From positions 3,844,001-3,908,000 of the forward strand of contig NZ_CP047173.1 of NCBI RefSeq assembly GCF_009834185.1: 64,000 nt of DNA, written 5' to 3'. Under the pieces are notes generated by a model, which did not search any database, was not told the DNA's origin, and saw only the letters and a list, made by a program, of their open reading frames with translations. Of this stretch, positions 1 to 8,635 are shown in pieces. The stretch's first letter is position 1. Each line of letters begins with the position of its first letter. The stretch is from Rathayibacter sp. VKM Ac-2760. GTDB lineage: Bacteria; Actinomycetota; Actinomycetes; Actinomycetales; Microbacteriaceae. The translations under genes and the position numbers were made by a program.

Positions 1-1153
1 CGAGCTCCTTCCCGTCGAGCCGGATGCTGCCCGCGAGCACGCGGCCGCCGGAGGGCAGCAGCCCGAGGACGGCGAAGGAGGTCTGCGACTTGCCGCTGCC
101 GGACTCGCCGACGAGTCCGAGCACCTCGCCGCGGCGCACCTCGAGGTCGACGCCGTCGACCACGACCGTGTCGCCGCCCTGGCCGTCGGGGTAGCCGACG
201 CGCAGGCCGCGCACCGAGAGCACCACGTCGTCGGCCAGCGGAGTGGCCGCGGGCACCTCGGGAGCGGCGATCGCACGACGGCGCCGGGGAGCGGCCAGGC
301 CGCGGTCCTCGAGCGCGTCGCGCATGCCGTTCGCCAGGACGCCGAGGCAGACGCAGGTCAGGCCGATGGCGACGGCCGGCGGCACGATCAGGGCGGGCGA
401 GGTGTAGATGGCGGCGAAGGCCTCGCTGATCTGCGAGCCCCAGGTGGGCACCTGCCGGTCGCCGATGCCGAGGAACTCGAGCCCGGACTGCGCCGCGATC
501 GCCATCCCGGCGACCAGGCCGATCTGCACGATGATCGGCGCGCGCACGACGGCGAGCACGTGGCGCGAGAGGATGCGCCACGAGCGCAGCCCCGAGACCT
601 TCGCGGCGTCGACGTACAGCTCGTTGCGCACCACCGAGACGGAGGAGCGCACCAGCCGGTAGAAGCTCGTCGAGACGCAGACGCCGAAGACGAGCATCGT
701 GATCCAGACCGAGGGGCCGACGACCGCGCGCACCGAGAGCATCACGAGCACGGCGGGCAGGGAGAGCACCAGCGCGGTCATCCCGTTGCCGACGGCGGCG
801 TACGGGCCGCCGAAGTAGCCGGCGAGCAGACCGGCCGGCACGCCGATCGCCACGGCGGCGGCGACCGCGATCGCCGCCGCGAGCAGCGTCACCCGGCCGC
901 CGATCAGCAGCCGGGAGAGCACGTCGCGCCCGGAGCGGTCGGTGCCGAGCAGGTGCTCGGCGGACGGGCCCTGGTCGAGCGCCCGGACGTCCGCGAACGC
1001 TGGGTCGTAGGGGGTGAGCAGCGGCGCGAGCACGGCCGCGATCAGGATCAGGATCAGCAGCACGGCGGCGACCACCGCGAGCGGATTGCGGAGGAAGCGG
1101 CGCACGGCGCCCTCGGTGCGCTGCGCGCGCACGCTCATCGTCACGACGCTCAT
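1..1153 (-). CDS. Fused dipeptide/oligopeptide/nickel ABC transporter permease-ATPase (DppC-DppD), partial
   Basis: The 5' part of the gene; its 3' end lies beyond the left edge. The N-terminal ~280 residues are a DppC-like inner-membrane permease with a TM segment at about residues 20-42 and the family motif LLGTDRSGRDVLSRL. It then runs without a stop through an Arg/Ala-rich linker (around 240-300) into a nucleotide-binding domain with an intact Walker A, GESGSGKS (about 80-105). Permease and ATPase are therefore one polypeptide, an arrangement known from actinobacterial peptide/nickel transporters. The ATG overlaps the dppB stop as ATGA, implying translational coupling; an in-frame ATG at 1138 is an alternative start. 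Substrate (peptide, metal chelate or glycoside) cannot be told from sequence. Confidence 0.9.
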   Translation of the reverse strand, partial: MSVVTMSVRAQRTEGAVRRFLRNPLAVVAAVLLILILIAAVLAPLLTPYDPAFADVRALDQGPSAEHLLGTDRSGRDVLSRLLIGGRVTLLAAAIAVAAAVAIGVPAGLLAGYFGGPYAAVGNGMTALVLSLPAVLVMLSVRAVVGPSVWITMLVFGVCVSTSFYRLVRSSVSVVRNELYVDAAKVSGLRSWRILSRHVLAVVRAPIIVQIGLVAGMAIAAQSGLEFLGIGDRQVPTWGSQISEAFAAIYTSPALIVPPAVAIGLTCVCLGVLANGMRDALEDRGLAAPRRRRAIAAPEVPAATPLADDVVLSVRGLRVGYPDGQGGDTVVVDGVDLEVRRGEVLGLVGESGSGKSQTSFAVLGLLPSGGRVLAGSIRLDGKEL

Positions 1154-2091
1154 GCGGTCCTCGCCCTCGGGTTGAGCCAGGCGACCACGAGGTCGATGGC
1201 GGTGTTGACGACGACGACGATGCCGACGGTGACGACGACGAGCCCCATGATCACGGGGATGTCGCCGCGCGGGACGTACTGGACGGCCATCGCTCCGACG
1301 CCGGGGAGCGCGAAGACGCTCTCGACGACGACCGCGCCGCCGAGCAGGCCGACGAACTCGAGCGCGAGCACGGTCAGCCCGGGCCCGGCCGCGCCGCGCA
1401 GCACGTAGCGGAGCAGGATGCGGCGCTCGGAGACGCCGCGGCTGCGCAGCGTGCGCACGTACTCCTTGCGCAGCTCCGCGCCGACGGCACTGCGGACCTG
1501 CTGGGTGACGCTGGCGATCGTGGCGATGCTGAGCGCGATGATCGGCAGCGTGATGGTGCTGAGCCAGCCGCCGAGCGACTCCGCGGGCGGGACGTAGCCC
1601 AGCGCGGGGAACCAGCCGAGCTGGACGCCGAAGACGGTCACGAGCACGAGCGCGACGAGGAAGCCGGGCAGTCCGTAGCCGAGCACCGTGGCGACCTGGA
1701 CGCCGCTGTCGACGCCGCCGCGGCGGACGGCGCCGAGGGTGCCGAGCGCGAAGGCGACGATCGCGCTCAGCACGATCACGCCCGTCACCACGCTCAGCGT
1801 GACCGGCAGCCGGGTGGAGAGCGAGCCGATCACCGACTCGTTGGTGAACCAGCTGCGGCCGAAGTCGCCCGAGAGCGCCGAGCCGAGCCAGTCGAGGTAG
1901 CGCAGCGGCAGCGGCCGGTCGAGCCCGAGGGCGACGACGCGCTGGGCGACCTGCTCCTGGGTCGCGGACTGGCCGAGGATGCTGCGGGCGATCGAGTCCG
2001 GCCGCGCGCCGAGGAGGAGGAAGGCGACGGCGGTGGCCGCGAGCAGCAGCGCGACGCCGGTGCCGATCCGCTTGAGGAGGAACCCGAGCAT
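1150..2091 (-). CDS. Peptide/nickel-type ABC transporter permease (DppB family)
   Basis: 313 residues, the usual DppB length. The N-terminus MLGFLLKRIGTGVALLLAA is the classic first TM helix of this family. About six TM segments follow, with the EAA-type cytoplasmic loop around TVLALEFVGLLGGAVVVE. It pairs with the fused permease-ATPase downstream (4-nt overlap) and the solute-binding lipoprotein upstream (stop 2159, 67 nt away), completing a minimal importer. The ATG at 2091 begins directly with the first TM helix. Function in peptide/opine/metal import is by family; the exact substrate is unknown. Confidence 0.92.
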   Translation of the reverse strand: MLGFLLKRIGTGVALLLAATAVAFLLLGARPDSIARSILGQSATQEQVAQRVVALGLDRPLPLRYLDWLGSALSGDFGRSWFTNESVIGSLSTRLPVTLSVVTGVIVLSAIVAFALGTLGAVRRGGVDSGVQVATVLGYGLPGFLVALVLVTVFGVQLGWFPALGYVPPAESLGGWLSTITLPIIALSIATIASVTQQVRSAVGAELRKEYVRTLRSRGVSERRILLRYVLRGAAGPGLTVLALEFVGLLGGAVVVESVFALPGVGAMAVQYVPRGDIPVIMGLVVVTVGIVVVVNTAIDLVVAWLNPRARTA

Positions 2092-2120
2092 GGTGTGACT
2101 CCGAGGGGTGGGGTGCGGGT

Positions 2121-2152
2121 CGGAGGGGCGCCCCGAGCGGGACGCCCCTCCG
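2121..2152 (-). terminator. Intercistronic GC hairpin after the solute-binding-protein gene
   Basis: CGGAGGGGCG (2121-2130) pairs perfectly with CGCCCCTCCG (2143-2152); inner CCC/GGG can pair further. It lies 7 nt past the binding-protein stop and before dppB. No T-run follows, so partial termination or mRNA stabilisation of the 5' gene is more likely than a full stop. Confidence 0.6.
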
Positions 2153-2158
2153 GGTCGG

Positions 2159-3688
2159 TCAGGCGGCCGGAGCCCAGCTGTACAGCGTGGGGTTGGCCTC
2201 GCCGACCTGCGGCGTCGTGGTCACCGTGTCGTCGATGTAGAGCTGCTGGATCGCGCGGTAGAACGGCACGAACCAGGCGTCCTCGACGACGATCGTGTTG
2301 AGCTCCTGCGCGATCTCGGCCTGACGGTCGGTGGTCGCGGTCGGGTACTCGGCGACCAGCGCGTCGGACTCCGGCGTGGAGGCCCCGAAGGGGTTCCAGT
2401 TCGCGTCGGCCGCGATGTAGTCGTTGATCAGCACCCAGTCCTCACCGGCGGAGTACTGCATGAACGTCGACGGGTACTCGCCGGCCGTGTAGGCGTTGAA
2501 GAGGTCCGCGATCGGCACGTCGACGTAGGTGACGGTGATGCCGACATCGGCGAGCATCTGCTGGGTCAGCGTCAGCACCGTGTTGTCGAAGATCGACACC
2601 ACCGGCATCGTCAGCTCGACGCCGTCGGCGTAGCCGGCCTCGGCGAGCAGCGAGCGGGCCTCGTCCGGGTCGAAGTCGTAGTAGTCCTCGTACTCCTCGT
2701 TGAAGCCGAGGGTGCCCTCCGCCCAGATCTGGTCGGTGGCGGTGGCCTCGCCGAACATTGCCTGCTCGACGAGGAGGTCGCGGTCGATCGCGTGGTTCAT
2801 CGCCTGACGGACGCGCTCGTCGCCCAGAGCGGGGACGTCGGCGCCCTCGCGGTCGAAGATGAAGATGCCGTGGAAGTCGATCTCGCTCGGGATGTGCGTG
2901 AAGCCGGCGGCCTCCGCCTCCTGCCCGCTCGAGGCGTTCGAGAGCAGCGCTCCGTTGACCTCGCCCGAGAGCAGCGCGTTGATGCGCGCGGCCGTGTCCT
3001 GGATCGGCTGCAGCTCGATCGAGTCGTAGGGCAGGTCCTCGCCCCAGTAGTCCTCGGTGCGGTCGAAGGTGTAGACCGAGCCGACGGTGGTCGCGGCGGC
3101 GTCGAGCACGTAGGGTCCTGAGCCGACCGGGTCGGTGTCGATGGTGCCGGCCTCGATCGCGTCGAGACTGCCGATGAAGCCGGCGGAGTTGCTCAGGGAG
3201 TAGATCAGCGCCGGGTCGGGGCGGCTGAGGTTCAGCACGACCGTGGTGGCGTCGGGGGTGTCCACGCTCGCCAGGGCCGCGAGCATGGTCGAGTCGCTGC
3301 CGCCCTCGCCGGCGAAGCGCTGCAGGTTCGCGGCGACGACCGCGGAGTCGAGGGTGCTGCCGTCGGTGAAGGTCACGTCGTCGCGGAGCGTCATCGTCAG
3401 CGCCGTCTTCGCGTCGTCGTAGGTCCACTCGGTGGCGAGGTTCGGGATGTAGCTGCCGTCGGGCTGCACGCGGATGAGCGTGTCGTAGACGGCCTGGTAG
3501 TAGTACGCGGTGCCGGTGCCGGCCTGGGCCGGGTCCCACGAGGTGGGCTCCTCGGGCGAGGCGGCGAGGCTGAGCACGGAGGCGTCGCCGGCTCCCGAGT
3601 CGCTCTCGCCGGGGGCGGAGCATCCGGCCAGCGCCAGCACGGCGGCGACCGAGACCGCCACGACGGCCCTTCTGCGGAACGGCTTCAT
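2159..3688 (-). CDS. ABC transporter substrate-binding lipoprotein, family 5 (DppA/OppA type)
   Basis: 509 residues. Start chosen at ATG 3688 because it gives a textbook lipoprotein signal (MKPFRRRAVV..., lipobox LALAGC) preceded by GGAAAGACACC; the open frame extends upstream without a sensible start. Features of SBP_bac_5 are visible: an N-terminal SWDPAQAG-like segment and internal DDVTFTDGSTLDSAVVAANLQRF, typical of oligopeptide/nickel binding proteins. It is the first gene of the importer operon with dppB and the fused dppCD. Opposite and divergent is a sugar-phosphate-isomerase-like gene, so the ligand might be a sugar or glycoconjugate rather than a peptide; that is inference. Confidence 0.92.
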   Translation of the reverse strand: MKPFRRRAVVAVSVAAVLALAGCSAPGESDSGAGDASVLSLAASPEEPTSWDPAQAGTGTAYYYQAVYDTLIRVQPDGSYIPNLATEWTYDDAKTALTMTLRDDVTFTDGSTLDSAVVAANLQRFAGEGGSDSTMLAALASVDTPDATTVVLNLSRPDPALIYSLSNSAGFIGSLDAIEAGTIDTDPVGSGPYVLDAAATTVGSVYTFDRTEDYWGEDLPYDSIELQPIQDTAARINALLSGEVNGALLSNASSGQEAEAAGFTHIPSEIDFHGIFIFDREGADVPALGDERVRQAMNHAIDRDLLVEQAMFGEATATDQIWAEGTLGFNEEYEDYYDFDPDEARSLLAEAGYADGVELTMPVVSIFDNTVLTLTQQMLADVGITVTYVDVPIADLFNAYTAGEYPSTFMQYSAGEDWVLINDYIAADANWNPFGASTPESDALVAEYPTATTDRQAEIAQELNTIVVEDAWFVPFYRAIQQLYIDDTVTTTPQVGEANPTLYSWAPAA

Positions 3689-3809
3689 GGTGTCTTTCCC
3701 ATCGTCTCGGGTACGGAGGTGGTGCACGGGGGGACGGCGCTCGAGCGTTCGCGCACCGGGGGAAGAAGAGGGTGATGTTCTCTGACTGCCTTCAGTTACT
3801 TTATGTAAG

Positions 3810-3830
3810 CGAAACACTGTGTTTGTTTCG
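3810..3830. promoter_or_regulatory. Nested inverted repeats in the divergent importer/isomerase promoter
   Basis: AAACACTGTGTTT (3812-3824) is a perfect 13-bp palindrome inside a wider CGAAACA-N7-TGTTTCG repeat (3810-3830). A further AAACACTG half site lies at 3853-3860. The location between divergent genes suggests an operator. The binding protein is not identified. Confidence 0.5.
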
Positions 3831-3872
3831 ACGTCGTTAATTTCATGCCATCAAACACTGCCGGAGGGCACG

Positions 3873-4781
3873 ATGCGTCACCTGCACCGAATCGCACTGA
3901 ATCCCATCCAGTGGGCGGCCACCCCGGACGGCTGGGTCGACGGCTCGCTCGCCCCGGACCTCGACACGGTCCTGGCGAGCGTCGCCGACGCCGGCTACCG
4001 GGCCGTCCACATCGAGTCCGGGCAGGCCGCGCAGGGCGCCGCCCTCCTCGCGCGCCTCGAGCGGCACGGGCTGGCGGCCGGCCCCGGCATCGCCGGCAAC
4101 AACTGGACCGACGACCCCGCCGTCCGCCGCGAGCGCCTCGACGGCGTGCGCCGGGTCGGCGCCAACTACGCCGCGATCGGAGTGGAGGTGGTCTTCCTCA
4201 CCGCGAACATGCCGCCGGACCACCCGCGCGTCGAGCACGCCGCGGTCGGGCACCTCGCCGACCCGCACCGGCTGGCGGACATGGTCGACATCCTCGGCGA
4301 GACCGCGGAGGCGCTGACGGCGGAGGGCGTCCGCCCGGCGCTGCACCCGCACGTCGGCTCCTGGGTCGAGACCGAGGAGGAGACCCGCGCCGTTCTCGAC
4401 GGCGTGCCGGCCGGGCTCCTCGGCTTCGGGCCGGACATCGGGCACCTCGCCTGGGCGGGCGCCGACCCGGTGGCGCTCGTGGCGGAGTACCGCGACCGCG
4501 TCGCGGGCGTGCACCTCAAGGACTACCGCGCGGCCGTCGCCGCCGACTCGCGCCGGGAGCGGCGCTCCTACCGCGCGGCCGTCACGGCCGGCCTCTGGGT
4601 CGAGCCCGGCCGCGGCGACGCCGACCTCGCCGCGCTGGACGCGATGCTCGGCGAGGACGAGTCGATCTGGTGGGTGGTCGAGGTCGACCAGCCCGACGCT
4701 CCGACGCCGCAGGAGAGCATCCGCCGCTGCGGCGAGTGGCTGGCGGCCGGCCGCCCGCCGCTCAGAAGTGGCGCGGCGTGA
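3873..4781 (+). CDS. Sugar phosphate isomerase/epimerase family protein (IolE-like TIM barrel)
   Basis: 302 residues. Start at ATG 3873 behind GGAGGG (3863-3868). The sequence shows the xylose-isomerase-like TIM-barrel pattern of IolE/IolI proteins: RIALNPIQWA at the N-terminus, metal-ligand-type segments LHPHVGSWVE, GFGPDIGHLAWAG and GVHLKDYR, and an E-x-D pair (WWVVEVDQ) near the C-terminus. Likely a cytoplasmic epimerase/dehydratase acting on an inosose or keto-sugar. It is divergent from the ABC importer and its last 20 bp overlap the convergent XRE-cupin gene. The specific reaction cannot be read from sequence. Confidence 0.8.
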   Translation: MRHLHRIALNPIQWAATPDGWVDGSLAPDLDTVLASVADAGYRAVHIESGQAAQGAALLARLERHGLAAGPGIAGNNWTDDPAVRRERLDGVRRVGANYAAIGVEVVFLTANMPPDHPRVEHAAVGHLADPHRLADMVDILGETAEALTAEGVRPALHPHVGSWVETEEETRAVLDGVPAGLLGFGPDIGHLAWAGADPVALVAEYRDRVAGVHLKDYRAAVAADSRRERRSYRAAVTAGLWVEPGRGDADLAALDAMLGEDESIWWVVEVDQPDAPTPQESIRRCGEWLAAGRPPLRSGAA

Positions 4782-5361
4782 CGACCGAGACGACGACGGT
4801 CGTCTCGGTCCCGTCGTTGTAGAAGGTGTGCGGCGCGTTCGAGCGCAGGTAGAGGCTGTCGCCCGGGCCCAGCCGGTGCTCGCGCCCCGCGACCTCGTAG
4901 ATCAGCTCGCCGCGCAGCACGTAGGCGAACTCCTCGCCGGCGTGCGGCGCGGCCGCCTCCTTCGTGCCGCCGGGCTCGATGTAGACGAGCATCGGCTCGA
5001 GCACGAGCCCCGGCGAGCGGGCCGAGAGCAGCTCGTAGTGCCGCCCGGTCGACTCGCGGCGGCTCGGGCGTTCACTCGCACGCGAAATGGTGAACACGAC
5101 CTCGTCCGGCGCCACCGTCTCCGGAGCGGCGGCGGGGGCGGCCTCGCCGAAGAGCGCGGCCAGCGAGACGCCCAGCGCGTCGGCCACGGAGTGCAGGCTC
5201 GACAGCGCGATCGAGCTCAGCCCGCGCTCGACCTGCGAGAGAAAACCGACCGACAGTCGGCTCCGCGCCGCCAGCTCGCGCAGCGAGAGCGACTGCTCGA
5301 GGCGCAGCGCCCGGATGCGCGGGCCGAGCGCGTCGTCGCGGAGCGCCAGCGGTGAGCTCAT
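4762..5361 (-). CDS. XRE-family transcriptional regulator with C-terminal cupin sensor
   Basis: 199 residues. HTH_3 domain at about 10-70 (LRLEQSLSLRELAARSRLSV, then SQVERG) and a cupin_2 domain at about 120-195 (PHAGEEFAYVLRGELIYEV, GPGDSLYLRSNAPHTFYN). This is the PuuR/SutR-type layout, where the cupin is thought to bind a small ligand. The ATG at 5361 lacks a strong Shine-Dalgarno but overlaps the stop of a 12-codon upstream frame (see 5358-5396). It lies 109 bp downstream of the anthraniloyl-CoA genes on the same strand and converges on the isomerase gene. It could regulate either neighbour; AAACAC-like motifs occur in both upstream regions. Confidence 0.88.
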   Translation of the reverse strand: MSSPLALRDDALGPRIRALRLEQSLSLRELAARSRLSVGFLSQVERGLSSIALSSLHSVADALGVSLAALFGEAAPAAAPETVAPDEVVFTISRASERPSRRESTGRHYELLSARSPGLVLEPMLVYIEPGGTKEAAAPHAGEEFAYVLRGELIYEVAGREHRLGPGDSLYLRSNAPHTFYNDGTETTVVVSVVTPRHF

Positions 5362-5396
5362 CGAGTACGGCCCGTCACCGGTGAACGTCTGCGCAT
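5358..5396 (-). CDS. Possible 12-residue leader peptide upstream of the XRE-cupin regulator
   Basis: ATG 5396 follows a good Shine-Dalgarno (GAGGGGAG about 7 nt upstream) and encodes MRRRSPVTGRTR. Its TGA overlaps the regulator ATG as ATGA. The regulator itself has no clear SD, so it may depend on reinitiation after this Arg-rich mini-ORF. Conservation in relatives is needed to accept it as a gene. Confidence 0.35.
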   Translation of the reverse strand: MRRRSPVTGRTR

Positions 5397-5470
5397 GGTC
5401 GCACTCCCCTCGTCCGTGATGTTCGCTCCAAGTAAACACCACGGGACTCGGCGGTCGGGCGGGGGGCACG

Positions 5471-6340
5471 TCACCGGACGCGCAGCACCCCCTCCTGCGC
5501 GACGCTCGCCACGAGCACCCCGCCGGCCGTGTAGAAGCGGCCCGTCGCCAGGCCGCGCTCCTCCTGCACCGAGACCGCCTCCTGCACGTAGAGAAGCCAC
5601 TCGTTGAGGTCGGCCGCGCGGTGGAACCACATCGAGTGGTCCAGGCTCGCCGTGGCGAGGCCCGCGCTGCCCCAGCCCAGCCCCTGCACGCGCAGCAGCG
5701 ACTCGAGGATCGTGTAGTCGCAGACGTAGGCGAGCGCCGTGCGCTGCGTCGCGGGGTCCTGCGGGATCGGCGACAGCGCCCGCACCCAGACGGCCTGGCC
5801 CGCCGCGCCCGCGCTCTCGGCCATCCCCCGGCCGTACAGCGGCGCCGGATCGTGGCGCAGATCGAAGCTCCGCCCGCCGGCCCAGTAGGCGCCGGCCGCG
5901 GAGTCGAGCAGACCCGCGCTCCGCAGCGCCTCCTCCGCGGTGGGCAGGTCCTCGGGCCGCGCGACGGGGCGGTCCTGCGGGGCGGCGTAGGACGCAGCGC
6001 CCGCCGCACCCGCCGCGAACGACAGCGTCGCGTGCAGCACCTCCCGCCCGTGCTGACTGCCGACCACCGAGCGGTGCGAGAAGCCGCGCCCGTCGCGGAC
6101 GACCGCGACCTCGTAGAGCACCCGCTCGCCGATGTCGACGGGCCGGAGGAAGTACGAGTGCATCGAGTGCACCAGCCGGCCGGCCTCGACCGTGCGGGTC
6201 GCGGCGGCGAGCGCCTGGGCGACCGAGTCGCCCCCGTACGCCTTCGGCCACGGCACGGACTGGGGCTGCGCCGAGAAGCGCAGCGGACCCTCCTCCGTCA
6301 GCGCGATCGCGTCGAGGAACGGCTGCGCGGTGCCGGTCAC
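5471..6340 (-). CDS. Acyl-CoA thioesterase II (TesB family)
   Basis: 289 residues, double hot-dog TesB type. First half carries the N-terminal FSAQPQSVPWPKAYGGDSVAQA and HSMHSYFLRPVD. The second half has AYVCDYTILESL (catalytic Asp region), SLDHSMWFHR and the Gln-containing EWLLYVQEA, matching the D-(S/T)-Q hydrogen-bond triad of TesB. The start is GTG 6340, overlapping the monooxygenase/reductase stop as GTGA. Last gene of the anthraniloyl-CoA unit; it could hydrolyse the CoA ester of a pathway intermediate or recycle CoA from dead-end anthraniloyl-CoA. The role is inferred from position. Confidence 0.87.
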   Translation of the reverse strand: MTGTAQPFLDAIALTEEGPLRFSAQPQSVPWPKAYGGDSVAQALAAATRTVEAGRLVHSMHSYFLRPVDIGERVLYEVAVVRDGRGFSHRSVVGSQHGREVLHATLSFAAGAAGAASYAAPQDRPVARPEDLPTAEEALRSAGLLDSAAGAYWAGGRSFDLRHDPAPLYGRGMAESAGAAGQAVWVRALSPIPQDPATQRTALAYVCDYTILESLLRVQGLGWGSAGLATASLDHSMWFHRAADLNEWLLYVQEAVSVQEERGLATGRFYTAGGVLVASVAQEGVLRVR

Positions 6341-8616
6341 GGGGTCTGCACCCGGCGCCGGGCGCGCAGACCGGAGAGGTACTGCGGCGGCGTGGTCGGG
6401 TCGACCCAGCCCTGATCGAGCGCCGCGTTGAGCGTCCAGTACGGGTCGACCAGGTGCGGGCGCGCGAGCAGGCAGAGGTCGGCCCGCCCGGCGACGAGGA
6501 TCGTGTTGATGTCGTCGATGCTCGAGACGGCGCCGACGGTCATCGTCGGCACGGCGGCCTCGTGGCGGATCCGGTCGCTGAACGGCGTCTGGTAGAGCCG
6601 GCCGTAGTCCGGGCGCGCGGCGGTGCTGGTCTGCCCGGTCGAGACGTCGATGATGTCGGCGCCGGCCGCCTTCAGCCAGCGCGACACCTCGACCGCGTCG
6701 TCGCCGTCGAATCCGCCCTCGACCCAGTCGGTCGCGCTGAGGCGCACGCTGATCGGCCGGTCCTCCGGCCACACGGCGCGCACCGCCTCGAGGATCTCGA
6801 GGGCGAAGCGCGCGCGGTTGCGCAGCGAGCCGCCGTAGGAGTCCTCGCGCACGTTCGACAGCGGGCTGAGGAAGCTCGAGACCAGGTAGCCGTGCGCGAA
6901 GTGCAGCTCGAGCAGGTCGAAGCCCGCCTCGGCCGCCCGCCGCGCGGACTCGACGTGCTGCCCGGTGATCGCGGCGATCTCCGCCGCGCTCAGCTCGTGC
7001 GGCACCTGGCTCTCGGGCCCGTACGGCAGCGGCGAGGGCCCGCTGATCGGCCAGCCGCCCTCCTCCAGTGGCTCGTCGACGCCCTCCCACATCACCCGCG
7101 TCGCGCCCTTCCGGCCGGCGTGGCCGATCTGGGCCGCGATCTTCGCGGTGCTCTCGGAGTGGACGAAGTCGACGATCTCGGCCCACGCCTCCTGCTGCTC
7201 GTCGTTCCACAGCCCGGGGCAGCCGGGCGTGATCCGCCCCTCCGGCGATACGCAGGCCATCTCGGTGAAGATCAGGCCGGCGCCGCCGATCGCGCGCGAG
7301 CCGAGGTGCACCAGGTGCCACCGGCTGGGCACCCCGTCGACGGCCGAGTACTGCGCCATCGGCGAGACCGCGATGCGGTTCTTGAGCGTCAGTCCGCGAA
7401 GGGTCAGCGGGTGGAACATCGGCGGCGTGCCCGGCGCGGCGGTGCCGCCCTCCGCGAGTCGGCTGCCGTGGAACCACTCGTCGAGCCGCGCCACGTAGAG
7501 CGGATCGCGCACTCGCAGGTTGTCGTAGGTGATCCGCTGGCTGCGGGTGAGCAGCTGGAAGACGAACTGCTCCGGCGGCAGCGCGGTGTAGCGGTCGATG
7601 CTCTCGAACCAGCGCAGACTCGTCATCGCCGAGCGCCGCAGCGACGCGGCGACGGGCCGCCGCTCGGCCTCGTAGAGCGCGAGCGCCGAGGGCACGTCGG
7701 CGGAGGAGTCGACCGCCGCGACGAGCGCGATCGCGTCCTCGAGCGCCTGCTTCGTGCCCGAGCCGATCGAGAAGTGCGCGGTGTGCGCGGCGTCGCCGAT
7801 CACCACGACGGAGCCGTCGAACCAGCGCTCGTTCGTCACGTCGCGGAAGTTCTGCCAGCCCGAGTTGTTGCCGACGAGCCGGTGCCCGCCGAGGTACTCC
7901 GCGAAGACCTCCTCGCAGTAGGCCATCGAGCGCTCGTCGGTCCGGCCCGGCTCGCGCGCGGCGTCGAGGGCGTCGAGTCCCGCGCGGGCCCAGGTGTCCG
8001 GATCGGTCTCGACCAGGAAGGTCGAGTGCTCGTCGTCGTAGGGGTAGACGTGCGCCCAGAACATCCCGTGCGGGGTGTCGACGAAGACGAAGGTGAAGCA
8101 GTCGACCGGCCGCGCGGTGCCGAACCAGGCGTACTTGAACGGCCGCGTCTCGACGGCGCTGCCGAGCTGCGCGGCCAGCGCCGTGCGGGTCGGGCTGCTC
8201 ACTCCGTCGCCGGCGATGACGAGGTCGTAGTCGCGGCGCAGCGCGTCGAGGCCGGGCGCGGTGGTCTCGTGCCGCAGGTCGACGCCGAGCTCGCGGGCGC
8301 GGGCGGTGAGGGTGAGCAGCAGGTCCTTCCGCGCGAGCGCGGCGAAGGCGTGCCCGTCCGACCGCTCGCGGAAACCGCGGAAGTCGACGTCCATCGCCGA
8401 CCACCGGCGCCAGAGCGCCTCGATCGAGGCGTACGAGACCGGGTCGGCGTCGCGGAGATTGTCGAGGGTCTCCTGCGAGAAGACGACGCCGAAGCCGAAG
8501 GTGCTGTCGGCGGCGCTGCGCTCGTAGAGCACGACCTCGCGCCCGGGGTCGGCGAGCTTGAGCAGGATGGCGGAGTAGAGGCCACCGGGGCCTCCGCCGA
8601 TGCAGGCGATTCTCAT
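6337..8616 (-). CDS. Bifunctional flavin monooxygenase/old-yellow-enzyme fusion: probable 2-aminobenzoyl-CoA monooxygenase/reductase
   Basis: 759 residues. N-terminal half is a PHBH/salicylate-hydroxylase-type FAD monooxygenase: GGGPGG at 7-12 and the second FAD motif VVVIGDAAHTAHFSIGSGTK near 285. From about residue 390 it is an NADH:flavin oxidoreductase/OYE barrel (MFHPLTLRGLTLKNRI, QIGHAGRKG, HFAHGYLVSSFLSP, LLARPHLVDPYW). This fusion is known from 2-aminobenzoyl-CoA monooxygenase/reductase of Azoarcus evansii and from salicylyl-CoA 5-hydroxylase. Here kynA-kynU and a PaaK-type ligase lie upstream, favouring anthraniloyl-CoA as substrate: O2-dependent hydroxylation and NADH reduction giving a non-aromatic oxo-enamine CoA ester. 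SD GGAGAG precedes ATG 8616. Confidence 0.88.
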   Translation of the reverse strand: MRIACIGGGPGGLYSAILLKLADPGREVVLYERSAADSTFGFGVVFSQETLDNLRDADPVSYASIEALWRRWSAMDVDFRGFRERSDGHAFAALARKDLLLTLTARARELGVDLRHETTAPGLDALRRDYDLVIAGDGVSSPTRTALAAQLGSAVETRPFKYAWFGTARPVDCFTFVFVDTPHGMFWAHVYPYDDEHSTFLVETDPDTWARAGLDALDAAREPGRTDERSMAYCEEVFAEYLGGHRLVGNNSGWQNFRDVTNERWFDGSVVVIGDAAHTAHFSIGSGTKQALEDAIALVAAVDSSADVPSALALYEAERRPVAASLRRSAMTSLRWFESIDRYTALPPEQFVFQLLTRSQRITYDNLRVRDPLYVARLDEWFHGSRLAEGGTAAPGTPPMFHPLTLRGLTLKNRIAVSPMAQYSAVDGVPSRWHLVHLGSRAIGGAGLIFTEMACVSPEGRITPGCPGLWNDEQQEAWAEIVDFVHSESTAKIAAQIGHAGRKGATRVMWEGVDEPLEEGGWPISGPSPLPYGPESQVPHELSAAEIAAITGQHVESARRAAEAGFDLLELHFAHGYLVSSFLSPLSNVREDSYGGSLRNRARFALEILEAVRAVWPEDRPISVRLSATDWVEGGFDGDDAVEVSRWLKAAGADIIDVSTGQTSTAARPDYGRLYQTPFSDRIRHEAAVPTMTVGAVSSIDDINTILVAGRADLCLLARPHLVDPYWTLNAALDQGWVDPTTPPQYLSGLRARRRVQTP

Positions 8617-8635
8617 GGGGTGGGGCTCTCCGGTG

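Noticed and set aside
6337..8616. Salicylyl-CoA 5-hydroxylase as the primary call
   Set aside because: Same domain fusion, but kynA/kynU context makes anthraniloyl-CoA the better substrate; kept as the alternative.
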